Shown here piece by piece: positions 7,481 to 15,842 of a DNA stretch of 64,000 bases (position 1 is its first letter; every line of letters begins with the position of its first letter). This DNA is from Gracilimonas sp. (GTDB taxonomy: Bacteria > Bacteroidota > Rhodothermia > Balneolales > Balneolaceae). The notes beneath the pieces were generated by a model. It was given only the letters and a program-made list of their open reading frames with translations, had not been told where the DNA came from and made no database searches. A program made the position numbers and the translations under genes. The stretch lies in assembly GCF_040218225.1 (NCBI RefSeq), contig NZ_JAVJQO010000004.1, positions 496,001 through 560,000 on the forward strand, read 5' to 3'.

Positions 7481-9616
7481 TTAATCTGCAACCATTGATT
7501 CTGCTTTTTGAAATTGCAGCCACTCTCTTTGCTCTTTTAACCGTTCCTGATATCTAAGCCGGAGACTGACTGGGTTGTATAATTCAAGCCAGTTTTTAGC
7601 TAATGCAAACTGCCCTAAAAAGCTGAGTTTGTCGGCGGTCATTTCATGAATATCAAACCAGTTTTCGTTTGGATCGTGAGCTTTTAATAGGTTTGCATAA
7701 AGCAGAACAAAGTCATCTTTCTCATCTAACAGAGCTTTGTTCAGGCTTAGCATCTGGTTAGGCAGATTTAGTTTGGTGAATGTTGAACTGTCTGGAAAAA
7801 ACTGCTGATATCGGCGCTGAACATGAAAACTCCACTGCACAGAATCAGCCCGAAGCTGAAGGGTGTAGCGAAAATTGCGTGCCTCAGATCGTTCAACTTC
7901 AGGGGTGATGTAATTAAGGACAGAATCAGCTTTTTGTGTTTGCCCGGCGAGAAATAAGGCATCCGCCTTGAGCACCAGTAAAGTAAGAAGTGAATCTTCC
8001 GGGGTGATGGCTTCAGAAGCCTGCAGATATTTGTGTTGTAATATTTGAGCCCTAACCCAGCTGTCTTTGACCAAGTTATTCTGAGGATAAAGTTCATAGA
8101 GCTTATCAAGGGTTTGATGGGCAGAAATGGTATCCCGACCGGCCAATAAATGTTGATATTCATCCCAGAGCTTCATCTCCTCTGTAACAGAATGAGGACA
8201 ATGCTTTTCAAATAAGGATCGCTGGGCAAAAATAAACTCTGATACCTGTTGGTCTACCGAATCAAGCGGGGTTGCTTCTAAAGCTTGATGCCAGCCGTTT
8301 ACCAAATGGGAGATAGAGGTTTCATAAGCAGACTCAATATCGCCGGAAGCATAGGCGCGTTTAAATATACCCGGTTTGTAATTCGAAAGCAGATACTCCA
8401 CAAAAGAACCCGAAGTAGTATAGCTGATGGCACCGGCACTTCCATAAAAGCCGGTGAGGGATAAGGCAGACTCCATTTTTTCCGGGGATGGATACGGTTT
8501 TTCCCCTGCAACAATTTGATGAAGCGTAGACCGGGAAGAAGCGTCTTTTGCAATTCCCTCAGCAAGCCCTTCAATTAACCCGATACTCCAGCTACCGTTA
8601 AATAGTTCATTTCCAAACTGTTTTGAAATTACATGAACCATTTCATGTTTCAATACACTTTCCAGCTGCTGTTTGGCGATGTGAAGCTGATCTTGTTCCA
8701 GCCAGATAGGTACATAACTGGTGAACTTGGCTCCGGTGATTTTTTTCTTTTGCCAGGCATGAGCATAAAGATTGCTTTCAATCTTCCGGCCTTCCGGCCA
8801 GTCAATTTCTAAAAGCTCATTGATTTGATGAAAATAGAACTCATGTTTGGAGGCCCAATACCGAACTTCTTCAGTAGAATAGAAATCCTTATCAAAATAC
8901 AGATCAAAATGTTCGGTTTGATGAACCCCACCAAGCTGAGTTTTTATCGATTCTCTTGGGCTGATTATTCCGGTTTCGTCCAGGTTAAGGTAACTGAACA
9001 GTAAGAGGATCAGGGCAAAGCCGGTTATAAGTTTGGTTTGCAAATTTCTGGTCCAGTTGGGAAGAACCCAGAGCAGGGTAATCCAAAGAAAAGTAATCCA
9101 GCGAAAGTAAAGGAATGAGCCGGAAAGTTGAACGGCTTCATCATAAATAGGTCCGGGCCAAACACCCCAAATATGGTTATAAAAATACACCTGCGGAAAG
9201 GCATAAAACTCAATGACCCATATACCTGCTCCACAAAAAAGAAGAATTAACACAGTTATCAACTTTGGAAACGGCAGGTTGAAGGAGCAGATCAATCTGC
9301 CAATAGATGCTCCAAGAAAAACACTTGGAAGAGGGGTGAAGAGCCAAAACCCAAAACCATCGAAGCTCAGGCATCCTGATAAAACAGAATAAATGAAAAG
9401 AGGTAATCCCCCCAGGTACAGAAAGCCAAGAATCTTCAGCGAGTAGAAAAAATCTTGCTTTGAAGTGCCAGAAGAAGCACGAAGGCCGGCCCAAAAGCAA
9501 CCTATTATGGCAGCAAGTGCTGCAGATTCAAAATGAAAATCTCTTAAAAGGGGAACAGCAAGTAGAGCTAATCCTGTTAGGATAGAAACGATATAGGGGG
9601 CGTACTTCTTAAGCAA
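7481..9616 (-). CDS. Polytopic membrane protein with gluzincin (peptidase MA-like) domain
   Basis: A 711-residue protein. The N-terminal 210 residues hold about six to seven hydrophobic helices. A peptidase-MA-type domain follows, with HEMVH (H324, E325, H328) and a downstream GLAEGIAKDAS segment that can supply the third ligand Glu. The C-terminal 250 residues look like helical TPR-type repeats. The catalytic domain probably lies outside the cytoplasmic membrane. The substrate is unknown. It is followed closely by the barrel-LytM gene, which suggests an envelope or cell-wall role. The domain call rests on the HExxH-E pattern and general layout. Confidence 0.75.
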   Translation of the reverse strand: MLKKYAPYIVSILTGLALLAVPLLRDFHFESAALAAIIGCFWAGLRASSGTSKQDFFYSLKILGFLYLGGLPLFIYSVLSGCLSFDGFGFWLFTPLPSVFLGASIGRLICSFNLPFPKLITVLILLFCGAGIWVIEFYAFPQVYFYNHIWGVWPGPIYDEAVQLSGSFLYFRWITFLWITLLWVLPNWTRNLQTKLITGFALILLLFSYLNLDETGIISPRESIKTQLGGVHQTEHFDLYFDKDFYSTEEVRYWASKHEFYFHQINELLEIDWPEGRKIESNLYAHAWQKKKITGAKFTSYVPIWLEQDQLHIAKQQLESVLKHEMVHVISKQFGNELFNGSWSIGLIEGLAEGIAKDASSRSTLHQIVAGEKPYPSPEKMESALSLTGFYGSAGAISYTTSGSFVEYLLSNYKPGIFKRAYASGDIESAYETSISHLVNGWHQALEATPLDSVDQQVSEFIFAQRSLFEKHCPHSVTEEMKLWDEYQHLLAGRDTISAHQTLDKLYELYPQNNLVKDSWVRAQILQHKYLQASEAITPEDSLLTLLVLKADALFLAGQTQKADSVLNYITPEVERSEARNFRYTLQLRADSVQWSFHVQRRYQQFFPDSSTFTKLNLPNQMLSLNKALLDEKDDFVLLYANLLKAHDPNENWFDIHEMTADKLSFLGQFALAKNWLELYNPVSLRLRYQERLKEQREWLQFQKAESMVAD

Positions 9617-9683
9617 TCTTGTTTGAATGGAGTGATTGATGTTTATGAATAAGGTATCAAAAACTTCATCACTTAATCACTGA

Positions 9684-10061
9684 TTACTTTAATCCCGCCC
9701 AATACACCCAATACAAAATTAAGAATTGTAGTGGCAGCCGCCCAATCAACAACCAGGTGTAAAGAGTGAGGCCATGATTCTTAAATCCTTTCCAGGCCAT
9801 ATCGATATTTGCGGGAAATACCGCAATTAGCAGCAATATCAGCCCCCAGGCAGCATAGGTGCGGAGTTCGGGAATCATAAATCCTATTCCTCCTATTACT
9901 TCGGCAACACCACTGATATAGACCATCGCTTTGTGATAGGGAATATAATCGGGCATTATGCTTATGTATATGCCGGGTTTCAGAAAGTGTAGCAAGCCCG
10001 CCAGAATAAATATTGCGCCAATAAAGTATCGGTGGAAAGTCGGCTCAAGCAGAAAAGACAT
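9684..10061 (-). CDS. DoxX family membrane protein
   Basis: A 125-residue integral membrane protein with four hydrophobic helices. It has the family pattern: FIGAIFILAGLLHFLKP near the N-terminus, a central SGVAEVIGGIGFMIPELR, and a last helix ending in VYWAGLK. DoxX/DoxD-like proteins are small quinone- or redox-linked membrane proteins, but most bacterial members have no known reaction. It is separated from the neighbouring minus-strand genes by 67 and 80 bases of palindromic sequence, so independent transcription is possible. Confidence 0.82.
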   Translation of the reverse strand: MSFLLEPTFHRYFIGAIFILAGLLHFLKPGIYISIMPDYIPYHKAMVYISGVAEVIGGIGFMIPELRTYAAWGLILLLIAVFPANIDMAWKGFKNHGLTLYTWLLIGRLPLQFLILYWVYWAGLK

Positions 10062-10072
10062 TTAGTGACCGG

Positions 10073-10140
10073 TTGATAGTGTGATGAAGATAAGGTGAAT
10101 CAGAAAATACTCATCACTCATAACTTTATCACCCCATCAA
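10073..10140. repeat. Imperfect palindrome with GTGATGAAG / CTTTATCAC arms
   Basis: Intergenic between DoxX and proline dehydrogenase genes. It begins TTGATAGTGTGATGAAG and ends CTTTATCACCCCATCAA; the two halves are imperfectly complementary around 10105. The same GTGATAAAG core recurs in the 30-bp arms at 40315-40476. It may act as a transcript-end hairpin or be a mobile-repeat relic. Confidence 0.45.
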
Positions 10141-10141
10141 T

Positions 10142-10993
10142 TTACTTCTTAAACATCGTGCTTAGCACAAACCAAACATTCTCCTTTCTCTCCATCAGCC
10201 GTCGCTTGAAATATGGAAACCAGTCGGTGCCAAATGGAACATAAACACGAGCAGAATACCCTTCTTCACCAAGCTGAACCATGGTTTCTTCTCTAAGGCC
10301 ATATAACATCTGGAACTCAAAGCGGTCTTTGGGAATATCGTTTTCTGAAGCATAGCTTTTGACCCATTCAATCAGTTCATCATCATGAGTTCCAAAACGA
10401 GGGAACGGAGTTTTCTCTAAAAGCACCCTTGCCTGTTCTTTGAATGCTTCACGGATGGCAGGCATATTTTGCAACGCAATCTTGGAAGGTTCACTGTAAG
10501 CCCCTTTTACCAATCGAATATCGGCACCCATTTCAGCTAACTCGTTAATGTCATTTTGGCTTCGGTGCAGCATTGCTTGTACAACCGTGCCTACATGCTT
10601 GCCATATTTTTCGAAGGCTTCTTTGAAGATGTCTAATGTAATTTGGGTATGGTCTGAACCTTCCATATCGATGCGTACAAATTGATTCTGCTCTTTGGCT
10701 ACATCCAGTAATCGAAAAAGGTTTTCCCGGGTGAAATCATGATCAATATCCAGGCCCATCATAGTTAGTTTGATGGAAATGCTGCTGATCAATCCCTGCT
10801 CTTTTATGCCTTCGAGCAGGCGAATGTAAGAATCAACCGTATCTGAGGCGGTTTGCCGATCGTCAACATTTTCTCCCAGAAGGTCTAAGGTAAGCTTGAG
10901 ATCTTTTCTGTTTAATTCTTTTGCTTTGGAAATAGATTCTGTAAAAGACTCACCGGCTACAAAGCGTTTTGCCAGAATGAAAGGTAACTTCAT
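10142..10993 (-). CDS. putA: Proline dehydrogenase
   Basis: A 283-residue monofunctional proline dehydrogenase. It oxidises L-proline to pyrroline-5-carboxylate with FAD and passes electrons to the membrane quinone pool. The TIM-barrel domain covers almost the whole chain. It shows SIKLTMMGLD (substrate/FAD-site strand), RLVKGAYSEP, FQMLYGLREE and the C-terminal PFGTDWFPYFKRRLMERKEN, which contains the RR pair that holds the proline carboxylate. It has no P5C dehydrogenase domain, so the second step must be encoded elsewhere. The size matches the short Bacteroidota/Bacillus-type enzyme rather than bifunctional PutA. Confidence 0.92.
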   Translation of the reverse strand: MKLPFILAKRFVAGESFTESISKAKELNRKDLKLTLDLLGENVDDRQTASDTVDSYIRLLEGIKEQGLISSISIKLTMMGLDIDHDFTRENLFRLLDVAKEQNQFVRIDMEGSDHTQITLDIFKEAFEKYGKHVGTVVQAMLHRSQNDINELAEMGADIRLVKGAYSEPSKIALQNMPAIREAFKEQARVLLEKTPFPRFGTHDDELIEWVKSYASENDIPKDRFEFQMLYGLREETMVQLGEEGYSARVYVPFGTDWFPYFKRRLMERKENVWFVLSTMFKK

Positions 10994-11093
10994 AAAACTC
11001 CAATTTTAAGGGCGGGCAAATTTAATCAATAGTTGTCATCAGTGCCCACATAAAATGTAACTACTTTAAAATTCATTCGTGTAACGAGAGTGA

Positions 11094-12059
11094 GTGAAAA
11101 CCAATGGAGAAAATATGAGTTCAACAGGAAAATATTTGAAGAAAATTATAATGTTCGGAGCAGTTTTAGCCGGATTTACTTTATCTGTATTGCAGGTGGG
11201 AATGGCACAGTCGGGTGACGATGCCTACCGTGTTGAAGAGTTTAGAGTATCAGGAGAGGTGAGCCTTGAGGTGCAAACTTCGGGAGGAAGTATTTCGGTA
11301 GTTGGATCGAACGAAGATGAAGTAGTAGTCGAAATGTTCGTGAGAAGAAAAGGAGATTATGTAGAAGCAGGAGAGGCCGATCTAAGCGATTACGACATAG
11401 AAATTTTTCAAGATGGAAATACCGTTAAGGCCTTGGTTGATAGAAAGTCTAAAGGGTGGAATTGGAATAATGGATATTCCATCTCTTTTGTAGTGTATGC
11501 GCCGGAAGAAACACGCTCTCGCTTGAAAACCTCGGGCGGAAGTCTGACGGTTAGAAATCTAAACGGCTCACAAGAGCTTAAGACGTCTGGAGGAAGCATA
11601 ACAGCAGAAGGCATCCGCGGAGAGATGGTTCTGAAAACCTCGGGCGGAAGCATCAACATCTCGGAAGTACAAGGAAATGTTGAAGCAAATACCAGTGGCG
11701 GAACTATTCGTGCAGAAACACTGGTGGGTAATTTAGACGCCAAAACCAGTGGCGGGAGTATCCGCTTGTCTGGAATAGAAGGAAATGTTGATGCCAGAAC
11801 AAGTGGGGGGTCTATAAATGCCGAAATCTTGGCGCCGGCTGATTATATCGAGCTCAAAACCAGCGGTGGAAGTATCACTATCAAAGTTCCCGAAGAGAAT
11901 GGATATAACTTAGATTTAGATGGAAACAGGGTTTACGTGAACTTGAATAATTTCAGCGGGCAGGCCGAGAAAGATGAGGTCAGCGGAACCATGAATGGCG
12001 GGGGCACACTGATAGAAGCAAAGACAAGTGGCGGTTCAGTCCGCTTAGAGTATTTATAA
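11094..12059 (+). CDS. DUF4097-like secreted beta-repeat protein with TSGGS repeats
   Basis: A 321-residue secreted or cell-surface protein. A signal sequence (KKIIMFGAVLAGF..., cleavage near GMAQ) is followed by a beta-solenoid made of nine TSGG[ST] turns, most spaced about 18-20 residues apart in the central part. The repeats match the DUF4097 (bactofilin/adhesin-like) family. The listed start is a GTG; an ATG at 11115 would also keep the whole signal sequence. No enzymatic motif is visible. A strong terminator follows 32 bases after the stop, so this is probably a single-gene transcript. Function is unknown; a scaffold or adhesion role is a guess from the fold. Confidence 0.83.
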   Translation: MKTNGENMSSTGKYLKKIIMFGAVLAGFTLSVLQVGMAQSGDDAYRVEEFRVSGEVSLEVQTSGGSISVVGSNEDEVVVEMFVRRKGDYVEAGEADLSDYDIEIFQDGNTVKALVDRKSKGWNWNNGYSISFVVYAPEETRSRLKTSGGSLTVRNLNGSQELKTSGGSITAEGIRGEMVLKTSGGSINISEVQGNVEANTSGGTIRAETLVGNLDAKTSGGSIRLSGIEGNVDARTSGGSINAEILAPADYIELKTSGGSITIKVPEENGYNLDLDGNRVYVNLNNFSGQAEKDEVSGTMNGGGTLIEAKTSGGSVRLEYL

Positions 12060-12090
12060 AGGGCAATAATATATACACTAATAAATTCAG

Positions 12091-12121
12091 AAAGCGAGGG
12101 ATAGAATCTCTCGCTTTTTTT
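12091..12121 (+). terminator. Rho-independent terminator after the DUF4097-like gene
   Basis: Stem AAAGCGAGGGA (12091-12101) pairs with TCTCTCGCTTT (12107-12117) across a five-base loop and runs into a T tract. It ends transcription of the upstream gene before uvrA. Confidence 0.88.
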
Positions 12122-12197
12122 GTTTGCTGATGTTGTCGGTTCACTCCCAACAAATGTTTATATTCAGGGTTCGACTAAATCAGGATTCAATAAATCT

Positions 12198-15011
12198 ATG
12201 TCCACAATTCAAACGGCAAGCAAAGAAGCAAAAGAGAAAGAAGAAGAACGCCCGATAATTATCAGGGGAGCAAGGACACACAACCTTAAAGACATTGACG
12301 TAGAAATTCCCCGAAATAAACTCACCGTTGTCACCGGGGTTTCAGGTTCAGGCAAATCCAGCCTCGCCTTCGATACCATTTATGCAGAGGGGCAGCGCCG
12401 GTATGTGGAAAGCCTCTCCAGCTATGCCCGTCAGTTTCTGGAGCGAATGGATAAGCCAGATGTGGATTTTATGCAGGGAATTTCTCCTGCCATGGCTATT
12501 CAGCAGAAAACCACGACCTCCAATCCGCGCTCTACCGTTGGTACTACAACAGAGATTTATGATTATGTTCGGCTTTTGTTTGCCCGGATTGGAAGAACCA
12601 TTTCCCCTGTTTCTGGCGAAGTAGTAAAAAAAGACAGCCCCCGCACGGCGATAGAAAAACTCTTTGAAAGTCAGGAAGAAGGAGAGCGGTTTTATGTGTT
12701 GCATCCCATTCCACACCATGAGAAAAAGAAACTGGATGAAGAGCTTAAAGTGCTAAAAGAAAAGGGTTTGACTCGTCTGTTGAATATAGAAGACGAGAGC
12801 ATGGTGGATTTAACAACGGATGAAATCAACCTGAAAAAGTTTAAGGCTGACAAGCATCGTGTGCTTATTGACCGGCTGGTTTTGAAAGATGATAAAGAAA
12901 CCCGCACCCGGATCGCTGATTCTCTGGAAACGGCTTTTCAGGAGGGAAGCGGAAGATGCTCTATTAAAATGAAGGACGGAGAAGAGCTTCATTTTAGCGA
13001 GCGGTTTGAAAAGGATGGCATCGAATTTACCGAGCCAACGCCCCAGATGTTTTCGTTCAATAATCCATTTGGTGCCTGCGATAATTGCGAAGGGTTTGGA
13101 AAAGTAGCCGGTATCGACGAAGACCTGGTTATTCCCGATCACCAAAAAACGATCAGAAACGGAGCCATTGCCCCTTTCGATTCCCAAAAATTCAGCATGC
13201 ACTTACGTGATTTAATCAAAGTAGCCGCCCGGGAAAAATATCCTATCGATACTCCATATGCAGAGCTTTCCAAAGAGTTCAAGGATGTAATCTGGAAAGG
13301 GAAAGATGAGTATGTCGGAATCTGGAAATTCTTTGATGAGATTAAGAACCAATCCTATAAAGTACACATGCGTGTTTTGTATTCTCGCTATCGTGGATAC
13401 AGTCGCTGCCAGGAGTGTGAGGGCTACCGGGTTCGCAAAGATGCCCTCTATGTCAAAGTTGGTGACCTGCATGTGGGAGAAGTCTCAGAACTGACGATTG
13501 GCCACGCCCGAAAATATTTTGAAGATCTTGAGCTTACGGAATTTGAAGAAGGTGTAGCAGGGCAGATTCTGTATGAGATCAGAAAACGGCTAAAGTACCT
13601 CGATGAAGTTGGCTTAGACTATCTGACACTTGATCGTTTAGCAAACACTCTTTCCGGAGGAGAATCTCAGCGAATCAGCCTGGCTAATGCACTTGGTAGC
13701 TCTTTGATAGGAAGTTTATATGTACTGGATGAACCAACGATTGGACTTCACCCCAGAGATAATGATCGGCTGATTAAAATTTTGGAATCGCTGAGGGATA
13801 TTGGAAATACCGTATTGGTGGTTGAGCATGATCCCGAAATGATAAAAGCGGCTGATAACGTAATTGATATTGGTCCTTTTGCGGGCACCCATGGAGGAGA
13901 GGTTGTTTTCCAGGGCTCTGTAGATAAGCTTCTAAAAGCGGAGACACTTACCGGAAAGTTTTTAAGTGGCCGAAAGGAAATCCCGGTTCCCAAAAAACGA
14001 AGAAAAGGAAACGGCAAAACTATTCAGCTGAAAGGAGCTTCAGAACATAACCTGAAGAATGTAGATGTTGATTTTCCGTTGGGGATGATGACGGTGGTAA
14101 CGGGTGTATCCGGGTCAGGAAAGTCCACACTTGTTCATGATACACTGTATGCAGGAATTCAGAAACACATTGGCTCATATAATGATAAGGTGGGGCGTTT
14201 CTCAGATCTGTCTGGAATGGCCGCTGTTCATGGCGTTGAAATGGTAGATCAAAGCCCGATCGGAAGGTCTTCCCGTTCAAACCCCGCTACCTATACCAAA
14301 GCATTTGATGGAATCCGGGATCTGTTTGCGAACACAAAGCAGTCTAAAATCATGGGCTATGAACCAGGTCATTTTTCTTTTAATGTTCCGGGTGGCCGGT
14401 GCGAAAACTGCCAGGGAGAGGGTGTTCAGCGCATTGAAATGCAGTTTATGGCTGATATCGAATTAACCTGTGAGGTTTGTAATGGAACCCGCTTTCGAAA
14501 AGATGTGCTGAGAGTGAAGTATCGAGGAAAGAACATTCATGATGTGCTGGAAATGCCAGTTTCTGAAGCCATTGAGTTTTTTGTGGATGAAACGACGATC
14601 ATAAATAAACTGCAGCCACTGGAAGATGTGGGTTTGGGATATTTGAAATTAGGGCAAAGCGCGACTACGCTTTCCGGAGGGGAAGCCCAACGGGTGAAGC
14701 TGGCTAAATTTCTGGCAAAAACCTCGACCGATCATACGCTTTACTTTTTTGACGAACCAACAACCGGCCTCCATTTTGAAGATGTAGCTAAGTTACTTGA
14801 CTCATTTAATGAGCTGGTTGAGCAGGGCCACTCAGTGATTATTATCGAGCATAACCTGGATATCATAAAGTGTGCTGACTGGATTATTGATATCGGACCG
14901 GAAGGCGGATTTGGCGGAGGACAAATAGTTGCTGAAGGAACGCCGGAAGACATTATGGAACATAAAGAGAGTTATACAGGTACGTTTCTTAAGTCATACC
15001 TGTCAGAATGA
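12198..15011 (+). CDS. uvrA: Excinuclease ABC subunit A (UvrA)
   Basis: A 937-residue DNA-damage sensor of nucleotide excision repair; it dimerises, scans DNA and loads UvrB. Two ABC ATPase modules are visible, each with a Walker A (GVSGSGKSSL and GVSGSGKSTL), a signature LSGGESQR or LSGGEAQR, and DEPT[IT]GLH. The CxxC zinc sites are present, including CDNCEGFGK, CQECEGY and CENCQGEG...CEVCNG. The ATG at 12198 (MSTIQ) was chosen because it gives the usual UvrA length of about 940. A TTG at 12120 would add 26 unconserved residues and overlap the terminator. No uvrB or uvrC lies in the window. Confidence 0.97.
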   Translation: MSTIQTASKEAKEKEEERPIIIRGARTHNLKDIDVEIPRNKLTVVTGVSGSGKSSLAFDTIYAEGQRRYVESLSSYARQFLERMDKPDVDFMQGISPAMAIQQKTTTSNPRSTVGTTTEIYDYVRLLFARIGRTISPVSGEVVKKDSPRTAIEKLFESQEEGERFYVLHPIPHHEKKKLDEELKVLKEKGLTRLLNIEDESMVDLTTDEINLKKFKADKHRVLIDRLVLKDDKETRTRIADSLETAFQEGSGRCSIKMKDGEELHFSERFEKDGIEFTEPTPQMFSFNNPFGACDNCEGFGKVAGIDEDLVIPDHQKTIRNGAIAPFDSQKFSMHLRDLIKVAAREKYPIDTPYAELSKEFKDVIWKGKDEYVGIWKFFDEIKNQSYKVHMRVLYSRYRGYSRCQECEGYRVRKDALYVKVGDLHVGEVSELTIGHARKYFEDLELTEFEEGVAGQILYEIRKRLKYLDEVGLDYLTLDRLANTLSGGESQRISLANALGSSLIGSLYVLDEPTIGLHPRDNDRLIKILESLRDIGNTVLVVEHDPEMIKAADNVIDIGPFAGTHGGEVVFQGSVDKLLKAETLTGKFLSGRKEIPVPKKRRKGNGKTIQLKGASEHNLKNVDVDFPLGMMTVVTGVSGSGKSTLVHDTLYAGIQKHIGSYNDKVGRFSDLSGMAAVHGVEMVDQSPIGRSSRSNPATYTKAFDGIRDLFANTKQSKIMGYEPGHFSFNVPGGRCENCQGEGVQRIEMQFMADIELTCEVCNGTRFRKDVLRVKYRGKNIHDVLEMPVSEAIEFFVDETTIINKLQPLEDVGLGYLKLGQSATTLSGGEAQRVKLAKFLAKTSTDHTLYFFDEPTTGLHFEDVAKLLDSFNELVEQGHSVIIIEHNLDIIKCADWIIDIGPEGGFGGGQIVAEGTPEDIMEHKESYTGTFLKSYLSE

Positions 15012-15061
15012 TTTGACGAGGTGTAAAATCAAATTTTAATTAATTTTAAGAGAGCTAAGAA

Positions 15062-15646
15062 ATGAACGTAAAGAGAGTTTTAATCTGTGGACTATTTATA
15101 ACTTTAATGACGTGTGGAATTACTACTCAGGCTCAGGTTTTACCTAAGTTTGGGGTGAAGGCAGGCGCGAACTACTCAACTTTTAACAACACAGACAATG
15201 TAGAGTACAAAGCCGGATTTGTAGGGGGAATTTACTCGAGTATCAAAGTTCCTGCATCACCGCTTACCATTCAGCCGGAAGTATTATATGTTCAATATGG
15301 AGCAGGTATCGAAAACAGTGATGCTTGGTTCAGAGTGAATTATCTGCAAATTCCCGTACTGCTGAAGTTTGGGTTTAATACTCCGGGAGTACAGCCTAAC
15401 GTATTTTTCGGTCCATACATGGGGATTAACCTTAACTCGGAAGTGAAGAATGAAAGTGGCTCCATCAATCTTGATGACCAAGCCGAGGGAACCGATTTTG
15501 GAATTGCTGTAGGTGCCGGGTTAGATATAAGCAAGTTCAACATCGGTTTGCGCTACACTGCCGGATTGAAAGATGTGGCCAACGACAACTTCAACGATGA
15601 AGCAAAAAATGGAGCCTTTGCCCTGACCGTGGGCGTCGAATTTTAA
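15062..15646 (+). CDS. PorT-like outer membrane beta-barrel protein
   Basis: A 194-residue secreted protein with a signal peptide (cleavage near TQAQ) and eight or so amphipathic beta strands. The first is FGVKAGANYSTF and the last is ALTVGVEF, a chain end typical of outer-membrane barrels. It belongs to the OMP_b-brl_2/PorT-like group common in Bacteroidota. PorT itself is a type IX secretion component, but most paralogues are of unknown function and this one cannot be assigned to that role. It lies 50 bases after uvrA, with a strong terminator after it. Confidence 0.82.
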   Translation: MNVKRVLICGLFITLMTCGITTQAQVLPKFGVKAGANYSTFNNTDNVEYKAGFVGGIYSSIKVPASPLTIQPEVLYVQYGAGIENSDAWFRVNYLQIPVLLKFGFNTPGVQPNVFFGPYMGINLNSEVKNESGSINLDDQAEGTDFGIAVGAGLDISKFNIGLRYTAGLKDVANDNFNDEAKNGAFALTVGVEF

Positions 15647-15705
15647 AGAACAACATCTATATGTAGATAAGAGACTTTTCTTGCCTTAGTCTCTGCCAAA
15701 AATAT

Positions 15706-15756
15706 AAAGTGCCTTTGAGTTGTTGCAATGGTTGGCAATTTGAAGCCACTTTTTTT
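15706..15756 (+). terminator. Long-stem terminator after the PorT-like gene
   Basis: Arms 15706-15724 and 15734-15752 form a 19-bp stem with several G-U pairs and one mismatch around a nine-base loop, followed directly by a run of T. It ends the uvrA/barrel transcript. Confidence 0.8.
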
Positions 15757-15842
15757 ATGACTGAAAAGGCTGAGGTATGTATTTGAGCGGATTCTTTTTT
15801 GTGCTTCGTATGAGTTAATGAAGTACAATTAAAACCCGCATA

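Noticed and set aside
11408-11743. Minus-strand open frame in the DUF4097-like gene
   Set aside because: Its repeats (MLPPEV-type) are the reverse reading of the TSGG repeats; it has no separate coding support.
11270-12060. Regular DNA repeats considered as a CRISPR array
   Set aside because: They are coding repeats for TSGG turns with diverged codons, in one long open frame, without spacers.
12120-12197. TTG-initiated N-terminal extension of UvrA
   Set aside because: It would start within the terminator T run and add 26 residues not seen in the family; the ATG at 12198 gives the normal length.
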